A stretch of 60,651 nt of DNA from assembly GCF_019042245.1 (NCBI RefSeq), contig NZ_JAHQCX010000029.1, positions 1 to 60,651 on the forward strand, in the 5' to 3' direction. Position 1 is the first letter of the stretch. Each line of letters starts with the position of its first letter. This stretch comes from Diplocloster modestus (lineage in GTDB: Bacteria > Bacillota > Clostridia > Lachnospirales > Lachnospiraceae). The notes beneath the pieces are model-generated. The model was not told the origin of the DNA and made no database searches. It worked only from the letters and a program-made list of their open reading frames with translations. Below, one piece after another: positions 44,383-53,162 of this stretch. Position numbers and translations under genes: made by a program.

Positions 44383-45198
44383 ATGATGAAAAAGTTTTTT
44401 GCCACATTACTTGCTTTTGTGATGACCCTCTCTCTGGCGGCCTGCGGCGACTCGGGCCCTGATGTTACGGCTTTGACCAAGAGCTATAACAATCTGGCCG
44501 ACGCCTATAACGAAATGGTGGATATCGCTACTAACAATGGCTGGAATCAGGACACTGAGATCGCCGATGGCCTGAATAAGATCGTAGATGAAATAAGCAC
44601 GGTCAAGCTGGTTATCGAGGATCCTTCCGATGCGACCCAAGAGCAGATCGATGAGCTTAAAAAGAGCTGTGATGATCTCAATGCGTGGGTGGGCGATATG
44701 AGCGCCATAGTTGCTGAACCTTACGTTGCCAAAGACGATGCAAAGGCTGCTGCAGAGAACGGTGAGGAGGCTGCGGATAACAGTGCGAAGGATGACACGG
44801 AGGCCGCCGCTGTTGGTAAGAGTCTTCTGGATACTTTGGAATTCTATTCGATTCCGGAAGGAATTGCAGGTAGCGGCTGGGAATTCTCGGGTGGTTATAT
44901 TGATGGCCAGGAAATGAACCAGGAAGAGGCTGCATCCACACTGGAACAATACGGCGGCGCATTGCAGATCGTGTTCGCAGATGGTTCGAAAGTCAGCATG
45001 GTACAGGGCAAAGGCACGCTGGAGGGCACTTATACACAGGCGGACGAGGGTACTTTGCACATAGTGTTTTCCAGTGACAATGCAGAACTGAACTATGCAG
45101 CACTGTTCACGGATGCCGGTGGTACGCCGGTGATGATGCTCTTTCCTGATGATACTGGCCTGAATGCCATCTATTTCACGCAGATTTCTGAGACCTGA
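44383..45198 (+). CDS. hypothetical lipoprotein
   Basis: This 271-residue protein starts at the ATG-ATG after AAAGGAGAATG; 43 additional upstream codons lack a binding site. The signal peptide ends in LAAC (C21). Residues about 28-105 look helical and may form a coiled coil (NNLADAYNEMV, TQEQIDELKKSCDDLN), then an acidic Ala-rich linker, and a C-terminal domain from about residue 148 with a repeated Gly/aromatic beta pattern (GSGWEFSGGYIDGQEM). I do not recognise the family. The neighbours, a LemA-like fragment and a clostripain-type lipoprotein, suggest a cell-surface role. Confidence 0.8.
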   Translation: MMKKFFATLLAFVMTLSLAACGDSGPDVTALTKSYNNLADAYNEMVDIATNNGWNQDTEIADGLNKIVDEISTVKLVIEDPSDATQEQIDELKKSCDDLNAWVGDMSAIVAEPYVAKDDAKAAAENGEEAADNSAKDDTEAAAVGKSLLDTLEFYSIPEGIAGSGWEFSGGYIDGQEMNQEEAASTLEQYGGALQIVFADGSKVSMVQGKGTLEGTYTQADEGTLHIVFSSDNAELNYAALFTDAGGTPVMMLFPDDTGLNAIYFTQISET

Positions 45199-45316
45199 TT
45201 TTGGCCTTTTATAAAAAGAAGCTTCAGCCGGCCGATGGAGCCCTCCCTAAGGCACCGGCAAAATAACGTAACAATGCCGAGTTAAAATTCGTGCTTTTTA
45301 CTGAAAGGAGTTCTCA

Positions 45317-45691
45317 ATGGCAATTTTAATCATCATAGCTCTGGTCTTAGCTCTAATCATGAGTTGGGTCATGACTACGTATCGAAAGCTGGTGGTCATG
45401 GACGAGAATATTAACAACGCTATGATTCAGATCGACGTACAGCTCTCCTCGCGCTTTGACGCTTTGACAGCCCTGTTAGAGCTGGTGAAAGACTACGCCG
45501 CCTATGAAGCCCATCCTCTGATCGAGACTATCAAATTCTGCCGAAGTATCATTAACGCAAAGTCCACACCGGACGAGGTCTTGAAACAGGAGGGAGTTCA
45601 AAACGGCAACGCCGGACTTGACGGTTCTTGCAGGAATCACTGGCAGGAAAAAGTAATGCGGCAAATAACGATTCTTTCATGTGTTGTCTGA
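45317..45691 (+). pseudogene. truncated LemA-family protein
   Basis: Residues 1-95 match the start of LemA proteins: an N-terminal membrane helix, then AMIQIDVQLSSRFDAL and LLELVKDYAAYE in place of the usual helical bundle start. After TPDEVLKQEG the sequence loses the family pattern and stops at residue 124, whereas LemA proteins are about 185 residues. It has a good ribosome binding site (AAAGGAG). The missing second half suggests a deletion joining it to the clostripain leader, though a short functional variant is possible. Confidence 0.6.
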
Positions 45692-45801
45692 CCACCAGAT
45701 ATAGAAATAAGACATTGTTAGATTCGGGTGTTATCACAGAGGAAGGAATTTGCGGCCAAAAAGCGCAAATAGTTACTTGGCATTTATGGAGGAAAAGCGG
45801 A

Positions 45802-47784
45802 ATGAAGAAGAAACTGCTCGCGATATTTTTAGTCCTGACTATGAGTTTTTCCCTGGTCGCCTGCGGGGACGGGGTTATGGAAACGGCCGCTTCCGATCCA
45901 GGCCCGGTCGAGAATGAAGCGGCCAGGCAAGTGGAGGAGGGAAGCTGGTCCATCTACTGGTATCTCTGCGGCAGTGATCTGGAATCATCAGGCGGCTTCG
46001 CATCTACAGATCTTGGGGAGTTGATGGAAGTGGAACTGCCTGAGAATGTGAACGTGGTTATTGAGACCGGTGGCTCATCGGCCTGGCAGAACGACTTTGT
46101 GGATGCCGAGAAGCTCCAGCGCTATGTATATAGCAGTGAGGGACTGGAGCTGGTGGATGAGCAGCCCTCCGCCAGCATGGGCGAGGCCCAGACACTGGCG
46201 GACTTCCTGGAGTTTGCCAAGAATAACTATCCCGCTGACAAGACGGCAGTGGTGTTTTGGAATCACGGCGGAGGGAGCGTCTCCGGTGCATCCTTTGACG
46301 AGTTGTATGGCTATGATTCTCTAACGCTGGAGGAGATGTCTGACGCCTTCCAAAGTGTATGGGAACCTTCTGCCGAGAGTCCTGCGCTGGAGCTGGTGGG
46401 TTTTGACACCTGTCTGATGGCCACGGTGGATGTGGCCGATACTTTCTCGGATATTGCCCATTACCTAGTAGCCTCAGAGGAGGTGGAGCCTGGCAACGGC
46501 TGGTACTATTCCCAGTGGGTAGGTGCGCTGGCAAAGGATCCCACCATGGATGGGGAAGTGCTGGGAAAGAATATCTGTGACGCTTATTACACCGGATGCG
46601 AGGTTGTTGGAACCCAGGATAATACAACGCTGTCTCTCACCGATCTGTCTAAGGTGGGCCCACTAATGGAGGCATACGAGAACTTCGGCGCGGAGGCTCT
46701 GGCCGTTGCCTGCGAGGACCCCGGCTTCTTTTCACAGTTCGGCCGTGCCGCTGCCCAGTGTGAGAATTACGGCGGCAACACCAAGGAGCAGGGTTTCACC
46801 AACATGGTGGACCTGGGACACCTGGCCCGTAAGAATGTGGGGACTCTGAGCACGGCCCAGAGCGTACTGGATGCACTGGACGGCTGCGTTCTGTATCAGG
46901 TGGGCGGACAGTACCGCACCGAGGCCACCGGTCTTTCCTGCTACTATTCCTACGATGGTGACGTGGATGATTTTGCAGGCTATGCCGACTTGGGGGCCGG
47001 AACCGCGTTTAAGTATTTCTATGCCTATGAGTTAACCGGAGAGTTGGACGAGGCAGGTATGGACTACATCGCGGACATGAATCTTGACGAGCTGCCCAAG
47101 ATCCAGAATTTGACCACTATGGGCTGGAGCGGCGCTCCCCTGGATCTGGACGATGAGGGTACCTCCTTTTTGACTCTGGGGCCGGAGGCCAATGATGTGC
47201 TGGCGGGTATTGGCTTCTCACTCTATTACGTGGATGAGGCCAACGATACCATGTTGTTGCTGGGCACTGACAACGACATGGACGCCGACTGGGATAATGG
47301 AGTGTTCTACGACAATTTCCGGGGTGTTTGGGGCAGCATTGACGGTAATATCGTCTATATGGAGCTTTCCTATGAGGGCGAGAATTACAATCTCTACTCC
47401 GTGCCCATCCTCCTGAACGGTGAGGAATATAACCTCCAGGTAGCCTACGACTTCAATACAGAACTGTGGAGTGTCCTGGGTGCGCGGCAGGGCATTGATG
47501 AAAGCGGCATGGCGGATAAAGAGCTTCGCCTGCTGCAGGAAGGGGATGAGCTCACTACCGTGTGGTACATGGCCTCTGCCTCCGGTGACGACGAATTTGA
47601 ACCCTATACTGCCGCCACTATTACGGTAACGACAGACACAGCTTTTGGAGAGATAACACTGCCGGACGGCGGTTATTCCATGGTCTATGAGATGTGGGAT
47701 GCCATGGGCAACTACGCTTACTCCGATGCCGTAACCTTCGACTGCGCCAACGGAGAGATTATTACAACGGTTTATGAGGATTGA
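45802..47784 (+). CDS. clostripain-family (C11) cysteine peptidase lipoprotein
   Basis: This 660-residue protein starts at the ATG after GGAGGAAAAG; upstream in-frame codons overlap the LemA remnant. The signal peptide ends in LVAC (C21), so it is surface-anchored. The peptidase domain has the catalytic His in WNHGGG (H155) and catalytic Cys in FDTCLMA (C204), the C11 pair, which cleaves after Arg in clostripain itself. The C-terminal 250 residues form an acidic beta-rich domain of unknown role. No Arg-rich autoprocessing linker is obvious. Possible substrates are host or dietary proteins. Confidence 0.87.
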   Translation: MKKKLLAIFLVLTMSFSLVACGDGVMETAASDPGPVENEAARQVEEGSWSIYWYLCGSDLESSGGFASTDLGELMEVELPENVNVVIETGGSSAWQNDFVDAEKLQRYVYSSEGLELVDEQPSASMGEAQTLADFLEFAKNNYPADKTAVVFWNHGGGSVSGASFDELYGYDSLTLEEMSDAFQSVWEPSAESPALELVGFDTCLMATVDVADTFSDIAHYLVASEEVEPGNGWYYSQWVGALAKDPTMDGEVLGKNICDAYYTGCEVVGTQDNTTLSLTDLSKVGPLMEAYENFGAEALAVACEDPGFFSQFGRAAAQCENYGGNTKEQGFTNMVDLGHLARKNVGTLSTAQSVLDALDGCVLYQVGGQYRTEATGLSCYYSYDGDVDDFAGYADLGAGTAFKYFYAYELTGELDEAGMDYIADMNLDELPKIQNLTTMGWSGAPLDLDDEGTSFLTLGPEANDVLAGIGFSLYYVDEANDTMLLLGTDNDMDADWDNGVFYDNFRGVWGSIDGNIVYMELSYEGENYNLYSVPILLNGEEYNLQVAYDFNTELWSVLGARQGIDESGMADKELRLLQEGDELTTVWYMASASGDDEFEPYTAATITVTTDTAFGEITLPDGGYSMVYEMWDAMGNYAYSDAVTFDCANGEIITTVYED

Positions 47785-47819
47785 ATACGATTCTTAGATA
47801 ATAACGCCATGGAAGAAGG

Positions 47820-48627
47820 GCTGAAAAAGAAATGCCGGCAGGAGTGGAAAAAGATATCACCCCGGAGCGGAGAGAATGGCAGAAAATTTGTGGAATACGA
47901 ACTTCCACTTTGGTGACTGGCTGACCCCCAGTGTCAGTTTTAATTTTGCAACGGGTGATGTGGATATGGTACAGAGCGCGATACGTACGATGGATATCGT
48001 CCCCACCTGTTTTTATGCCTATACGACACAACTCATGGCTGAGATAGCAAAAGTACTTGGAAAGCAGGAAGATGAAGTATACTATAAGGAATTAGACCGG
48101 CATATAAAAGAAGCATTTGTGAAAGAGTGTATGGATCAAAGCGGTGAAATAAAAACACAGCTGCAGGGTGTCTATGTATTAGCCTTAAAAATGCGGTTAG
48201 TTCCTGAAGACCTTAGAAAAAATGCAGTTAAAAAATTAAAAAAATGATTCATGAAAATGGGGACCGCCTGGATACAGGTTTCCTATCGATTCCTTTTCTG
48301 CTGGATGTGCTAACAGAGGAGGGAGAGTCAGAACTTGCTTATCAATTACTCTTTCAAGAGGAGGGCCCTTCATGGCTGTATGAAGTCAAAATGGGAGCAA
48401 CTACCATCTGGGAGGCATGGCAGGCGATGCTTCCGGCTGGTACGCCTACCTCCGTTTCTTACAACCACTATGCGTTTGGCTGTGTCGGTGATTGGATGTA
48501 TCGCTATATTGGAGGTATTCAGCCGTTAGAGCCTGGATATAAGAAGATACGGATAGCCCCGCTGCCGGATGGCCAGGTAATGCAATACGGTTCGGGGGTT
48601 TATAACTATGTCTGTAAAATCTCCTGA
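47820..48627 (+). pseudogene. GH78 alpha-L-rhamnosidase remnant (C-terminal part)
   Basis: Three frames together spell the C-terminal part of a GH78 rhamnosidase: TPERREWQ from about 47820, then NLWNTNFHFGDWLTPS from 47876, then IHENGDRLDTGFLSIPFLL from 48244, ending at EPGYKKIRIAPLP before 48627. The two shifts both fall in A runs (near 47881 and at the A7 at 48240-48246). The first two thirds of the gene are absent. Key residues of the (alpha/alpha)6 barrel remain readable, so decay is recent. It lies at the start of a degenerate stretch reaching to 49721. Confidence 0.82.
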
Positions 48628-48982
48628 CTTAACCGCTGAACCATCTGTAATGGAAGGATTAGAAAAAACGAATGGTTGGGCTTATGTCACAATTTTAGGC
48701 GATTTAATTACTGCATTGGTACTATTATGTATGTCACCCGTACCTCTGGAGGCGTAACCGGCGAAGGGATATAGGATTATACCCTGGATGCTGCCGGCAT
48801 TCGGTATTTACCTGTTTATTATAATAATCCAGTTTCGAAAGGGAGAAATGGTTGGAGGCACTGCATCAACACTTGGTCTCTTTCATCTGCCATTGGTGGC
48901 CGGTTGGATGATGATCGTTTATGGAGTCTGGAAACTATATACGGGCTTGCGTTCTTTGGTTCGAAAAACTATAATATGGTAA
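48608..48982 (+). pseudogene. small membrane protein with in-frame stop
   Basis: One reading frame runs from the ATG at 48608 to 48982, with a single TAA at 48755-48757. The first 49 residues end in a hydrophobic segment (ILGDLITALVLL). After the stop the frame continues with two further hydrophobic segments (FGIYLFIIII and LVAGWMMIVYGVW). The continuity of membrane-like sequence across the stop suggests a broken gene. I do not recognise the family. A weak GGGGG lies ahead of the start, which overlaps the rhamnosidase remnant. Confidence 0.4.
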
Positions 48983-49126
48983 GGGATATTCGCCTATAAT
49001 TTCTGAATATCCACTGCTGCACGGATGTCTTACTGACTTGGAACTGGCTGGTAATTCCACCCTGAGCCGCCTCATTCTCCCACTGCATAGCCTCCAGACG
49101 CTTACGGTGTTCATATTCTATCTCGT
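48975..49126 (-). pseudogene. fragment of Rpn-type nuclease gene
   Basis: On the minus strand this open stretch begins with DEIEYEHRKRLEAMQ, the same residues as in the intact Rpn protein at 57963-59075, and continues with ENEAA before diverging into ITSQFQVSKTSVQQW and stopping. The DNA of the shared part (49064-49126) is nearly identical to 58232-58294. It is a leftover of another Rpn copy or a product of ectopic recombination with it. Confidence 0.6.
49064..49126. repeat. 63-bp near-identical copy of Rpn gene segment
   Basis: Bases 49064-49126 match 58232-58294 in the same orientation with two visible mismatches. The match starts at GAGCCGC and ends abruptly at TCTCGT. The left boundary coincides with the last repeat units of the 21-bp minisatellite in the intact gene. 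Confidence 0.85.
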
Positions 49127-49303
49127 TTTATCTTCCGGTCCGTTAGCCGCGCTGTTTCCCGGATGGCGGCTTCGTGATCGGTCAGGGCCGCAAACGGTGA
49201 AAACTGGGCGGTACGGTCTGCAACTGCCACGGGCGGATGAACCATGGCGGGGCAGATCCATGATATAATCATAGCGATGAGGATTTTTATGATTCTCCTG
49301 CAT
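49127..49303 (-). pseudogene. YolD-like gene remnant
   Basis: The minus strand starts with MQENHKNPHRYDYIMDLPRH after AAAGGAGAG, then loses frame, and a second frame continues with DRTAQFSPFAALTDHEAA, the signature of YolD-like proteins, which usually reside next to Y-family DNA polymerase genes. The remnant runs directly into the Rpn fragment. Its neighbour on the upstream side is the matching polymerase remnant. Confidence 0.75.
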
Positions 49304-49328
49304 TTATCTCTCCTTTTGCGGATTATGC

Positions 49329-49721
49329 CTAGTGGCCTCCGATCTGATTGTTGTGCTGTATGGTTGTGGCGCCTTCTTCCAGGTTCGTCCCCTTTAGAAT
49401 GGCATTTTTCCCAAATTTCTTTTTAATGTCTAACATCGCCTTCTGCAGCCGTTTTTCCCGTTCCAGTTACAGTTTCTCCCGCTCTTGTTGTTCTAAGAGT
49501 GCAGCATAATCGGTAAACAGATCCATCTGCTTAAACGGTTCCTGCTTCGGTATGCTGCTTTTCTCTATCACATGGTTTGCCGTGACGTTAATTCTCCGGA
49601 TTCGACAGGTTTTCAATATCATATCCTACGGTCAGCACAATCTGGTCCGTCATAAGTCCTTGATCGACCAGGTCCAGCGCCAGCAGGTCGGCCATTTCCC
49701 GCACGATCAGTTTTGCCTGCA
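49329..49721 (-). pseudogene. Y-family DNA polymerase remnant (UmuC/DinB-like C-terminus)
   Basis: On the minus strand pieces of the little-finger and C-terminal region of a clostridial translesion polymerase can be read: REMADLLALDLVDQGL, TVGYDIENL, then (after an internal deletion and stop) VTANHVIEKSSIPKQ, MDLFTDYAALLEQQ, a TAA stop, and KKFGKNAILKGTNLEEGATT followed by NNQIGGH. The N-terminal catalytic part is missing: homology stops at 49721, three bases from the end of the LacI gene. The order polymerase then YolD is the family's usual one. Confidence 0.8.
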
Positions 49722-49723
49722 TA

Positions 49724-50731
49724 TCAAACCGAAAATCTCTTTACCAAAGAAGTATACACCTCAATCTTACTCGTATGCGGCACCGGGTTCGTGATGGATG
49801 CAATCAGCTGCCTGGCCGCGGTCTGTCCCATGTAATGCCTGGGAATGCTGACGGTGGTAAGGGACGGCTCGACAATTCTTGCTTCGGAGATATTGTCAAA
49901 GCCGATGACTCCAATGTCCTCCGGCAGCCGGTATCCCCGGAGCTTGAACGCCTTCATGGCCCCTATGGCGATCAGATCATTATCGGCAAAATAACATTCC
50001 GCCAGTTCATCCTGCCGGTCGATGATTTCCAGCATGTCCGCAAAAGCCCCCTCGATACTGGGCGAGAGCCGGTGGACGACACACTGGGAGGAAGACATCC
50101 CGTTCGCCTTTACCGCCTTGTAGAAGCCGTCCTTGCGTTCATTAAAATTGCGCAGAGTGTAGGAGGAGCGGAGGTAACCGGGCTGTTTCCCCAGGCGGCT
50201 GATGAGATAATCCGTGGCCGTATAAGCGCCCTGTGTATTGTTGATTAACACACAGTTGCAGTTCAGCGACTCAAAATAAGAGTCCAGAATCACGACGGGC
50301 AGCTGTGATGCGAGAAACTGCCTCCCGGCTTCCTCGCCCATCTCTGTGCCGATGAGAATGATACCCAGACAGTTTGATACCAGCAGATCCTCGATATAGG
50401 TCTGCAGATCCTGCTGTTTTTCCAAATACTGCTCTATCTTCAAGGTATACCCTTCTTCGCGGCATACCTGTCCAATTCCATCTAACAATTCGTTAAAGAT
50501 CGGTGCGTAAGTTAATATCGCATTATGAGTCCTGTAAAAAATCGTATAAATATTCCCCGTCTTATTTTTTTTCATGGACAATTTTGAAAAATCATAACCG
50601 CGTTTTTCGGCGGCTTCAATCACCATATTCCGGGTCTGGGTACTCACCCCTGGCTTATTATTTAACGCCATGGAGACGGCAGTCGCAGATAAGTGGAGCT
50701 CCCTGGCTAATTCTTTTGCAGTAATAGACAT
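49724..50731 (-). CDS. LacI/GalR-family transcriptional repressor
   Basis: This 335-residue repressor has the helix-turn-helix ITAKELARELHLSATAVSMALN at its N terminus and a sugar-binding core ending in a normal C terminus. Its start follows AGGAGGCAAC. It diverges from the isomerase/transketolase operon at 50918. A perfect inverted repeat in the gap between them is a good operator candidate, so it most likely represses that operon until a pathway sugar or phosphate binds. Confidence 0.92.
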   Translation of the reverse strand: MSITAKELARELHLSATAVSMALNNKPGVSTQTRNMVIEAAEKRGYDFSKLSMKKNKTGNIYTIFYRTHNAILTYAPIFNELLDGIGQVCREEGYTLKIEQYLEKQQDLQTYIEDLLVSNCLGIILIGTEMGEEAGRQFLASQLPVVILDSYFESLNCNCVLINNTQGAYTATDYLISRLGKQPGYLRSSYTLRNFNERKDGFYKAVKANGMSSSQCVVHRLSPSIEGAFADMLEIIDRQDELAECYFADNDLIAIGAMKAFKLRGYRLPEDIGVIGFDNISEARIVEPSLTTVSIPRHYMGQTAARQLIASITNPVPHTSKIEVYTSLVKRFSV

Positions 50732-50807
50732 TGCGTTGCCTCCTGTTACGATCGGATATACCTTATTTTATCTGCAAAACAGACATAAGACAATAGTAAA
50801 GTTAAAA

Positions 50808-50847
50808 ATAAAGTAAAATATACTTTATATTATATTGAAATAAAGTA
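50808..50847. promoter_or_regulatory. operator candidate in LacI/isomerase gap
   Basis: ATAAAGTA (50808-50815) and TACTTTAT (50821-50828) form a perfect 8-5-8 inverted repeat, and a third half-site ATAAAGTA follows at 50840-50847. The position between divergent genes and the strict symmetry fit a repressor site, although LacI-type operators more often have a central CG. Confidence 0.55.
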
Positions 50848-50917
50848 TAGTTCTAAATAAACTAAAGATAACAACACAGATCACATCATCAGAGGATGAT
50901 CAAATTGGAGGAGAGAG

Positions 50918-52318
50918 ATGACAAAAATAAAACTGGGGTATGCCCCCACCAGACGAAGCATATTCAGCGCGCCGGACGCGATAAAATACAGAGACCTGAC
51001 GGCAGAGCGCTTGAAAGAGCTGGATATCGACTTTGTGGATATCACGGACATCAACGGGGAAGGGCTTCTGTACAACGACGGGGATATGTTCAGAATTGCC
51101 GCCAAGTTTAAGGAAGAGAAGGTGGATGGATTATTTCTTCCCCACTGTAATTTTGGCACCGAGTACGAGTGTGCCAGACTGGCGAAGGAATTAGATGTTC
51201 CGGTGCTGCTCTGGGGACCCTTGGATGAGCGCCCGGATGAGAACGGCGTGCGGCTGCGGGACACACAGTGCGGGTTGTTTGCCACAGGCAAGGTCCTGCG
51301 GAGATTCCGGGTGCCGTTTACCTATATGACAAACTGCAGGCTGGATGATCCGGTCTTTGAACGGGGAATCCGCGATTTCTTAGCCGTCTGCAATGTGGTG
51401 AAAACGTTTCGGAATATCCGGATTTTACAGATCTCCACGAGGCCCTTTGATTTCTGGAGCACCATGTGCAATGAAGGGGAATTACTGGAGAGATTCAATA
51501 TCCAGCTGGCGCCGGTCCCCATGCCGGAATTAACGGATGAGATGCGCAGGGTAAAAGAGGAAAAGACAGAGGCCGCAGAGGTGATGAGGGACTGCCGGGA
51601 ACACCTGGATATCTGCATCAAAGATGAAGAGCTGGAAAATGTGGCGGCTTTGAAAGTGGCCATGATGCATCTGGTGCAAAAGTATGGCTGTCAGGCCGCC
51701 GCCATCCAATGCTGGAATCAGCTGCAGTCGGAGATCGGCATTATGCCCTGCGCCGCCAATTCTCTTATGAACGAAGAAGGTATTCCGGTCGTCTGTGAGA
51801 CGGATATCCATGGAGCGGTTACGGCGCTTCTGGTGGAGGCCGCAGGGATGAACGAGGCCAGAAGCTTTTTCGCAGACTGGACCATCCGGCATCCGGATGT
51901 ACCCAACGGTGAATTGCTGCAGCACTGCGGTCCGTGGCCCATATCGGTGGCGATGGAGAAGCCCAGGCTCACCTATCCGCTGGCCTTTGACTACCCCGGG
52001 AGTATTACGGCAGAGGCGAAGCATGGGGATGTCACACTGGCCAGATTCGACGGCGACAATGGAGAGTATTCCATGCTGCTGGGCCGGGCGAAGGGGATAG
52101 ACGGCCCGAAGGGAATGGGTACTTACCTGTGGGTGGAGGTTGAGAATATCAAGCGCTTAGAGGCAAAGATTGTGGAAGGACCCTACATCCACCATTGCGT
52201 TGGAATCCACAAGGATGTGGTACCGGTCTTGTATGAGGCCTGCAAATACCTGGGGATCCAGCCGGATCTATATGATCCGATCGAAGAAGAGATCAAGGGA
52301 TATCTGCGCGGAGAATGA
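50918..52318 (+). CDS. L-fucose/L-arabinose isomerase-family protein
   Basis: This 466-residue cytoplasmic protein matches the FucI/AraA-like fold, which interconverts aldoses and ketoses with a metal ion. It starts after GGAGGAGAG. N-terminal Rossmann-like segments contain VDGLFLPHCNFGTE, and the C-terminal half has WNQLQSEIGIMPCAAN and CETDIHGAVTALL, the latter holding Glu, Asp and His residues of the kind that bind the metal in FucI. It is shorter than true FucI (about 590 residues), so the substrate may differ. The kinase and split transketolase downstream imply a ketopentose product. Confidence 0.8.
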   Translation: MTKIKLGYAPTRRSIFSAPDAIKYRDLTAERLKELDIDFVDITDINGEGLLYNDGDMFRIAAKFKEEKVDGLFLPHCNFGTEYECARLAKELDVPVLLWGPLDERPDENGVRLRDTQCGLFATGKVLRRFRVPFTYMTNCRLDDPVFERGIRDFLAVCNVVKTFRNIRILQISTRPFDFWSTMCNEGELLERFNIQLAPVPMPELTDEMRRVKEEKTEAAEVMRDCREHLDICIKDEELENVAALKVAMMHLVQKYGCQAAAIQCWNQLQSEIGIMPCAANSLMNEEGIPVVCETDIHGAVTALLVEAAGMNEARSFFADWTIRHPDVPNGELLQHCGPWPISVAMEKPRLTYPLAFDYPGSITAEAKHGDVTLARFDGDNGEYSMLLGRAKGIDGPKGMGTYLWVEVENIKRLEAKIVEGPYIHHCVGIHKDVVPVLYEACKYLGIQPDLYDPIEEEIKGYLRGE

Positions 52319-52331
52319 GAGGAATGATAGC

Positions 52332-53162
52332 ATGGAGAATTTAAAAGCATTGTCCTTTGAATTGAGGAAAAATGTGGTCGATATGGTGGTGGAAGGCGGC
52401 GGTGGCCACATCGGCGGTGATATGAGCGTGATGGATATTCTGACAGAACTATATTTTGACCAGATGAATATCAGCCCCGAGAACATGCACAGCCCAAACA
52501 GGGATTACCTGGTGATGAGCAAGGGACATTCTGTGGAGGCGCTGTATGCGGTGCTGGCGCGGAAGGGATTTTTCCCGGTCGGGGAGGTCATTCACAGCTT
52601 CTCGAAGTTCGGCTCCCAATACATAGGGCATCCCAATAATAAACTTCCAGGTATCGAGATGAATTCCGGCTCGCTGGGTCACGGGTTGTCGGTATGCGCC
52701 GGTATGGCGCTGGCAGGGAAAATGGATGGCAGGAAGAACCGGGTATATACCGTGATGGGAGACGGGGAGTTAGCGGAGGGTTCTATATGGGAGGCCGCGA
52801 TGGCTGCCCATCACCACAAGCTCGATAATCTGTGCGCAGTGATCGACAGAAACCGGCTGCAGATCTCCGGCGATACGGAGAACGTGATGGCCCAGGACAG
52901 TCAGGAAGAGAGATGGAGCGCTTTCGGGTGGCACACAATCCCGGTAAACGGCCATGATTACCGGGAGTTAAACGAAGCGTTCCGGGAGGCCGGGAATTAC
53001 ACGGGCGCGCCAACCGTAATCATAGCAAATACCATAAAAGGATATGGCTCTGCCGTTATGGAAAATAAGCCGGAATGGCACCACAGGGTTCCAACCACGG
53101 ATGAATACAGACAGATTGTAAGAGATCTGGAGGAACGAAAGGAGGCTGCGCTGCATGAATAA
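52332..53162 (+). CDS. transketolase, N-terminal (TPP-binding) subunit
   Basis: This 276-residue protein is the thiamine-diphosphate-binding half of a split transketolase. The ATG at 52332 lies 13 bases after the isomerase stop. Residues near 25-35 read GGGGHIGGDMS, and the TPP/Mg motif is GDGELAEGSIWEA with N at VIDRNRLQ. Its end overlaps the C-terminal subunit gene by eight bases, so the two halves are made in equal amounts. It transfers a two-carbon unit from a ketose phosphate; which ketose depends on the kinase in the same operon. Confidence 0.92.
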   Translation: MENLKALSFELRKNVVDMVVEGGGGHIGGDMSVMDILTELYFDQMNISPENMHSPNRDYLVMSKGHSVEALYAVLARKGFFPVGEVIHSFSKFGSQYIGHPNNKLPGIEMNSGSLGHGLSVCAGMALAGKMDGRKNRVYTVMGDGELAEGSIWEAAMAAHHHKLDNLCAVIDRNRLQISGDTENVMAQDSQEERWSAFGWHTIPVNGHDYRELNEAFREAGNYTGAPTVIIANTIKGYGSAVMENKPEWHHRVPTTDEYRQIVRDLEERKEAALHE

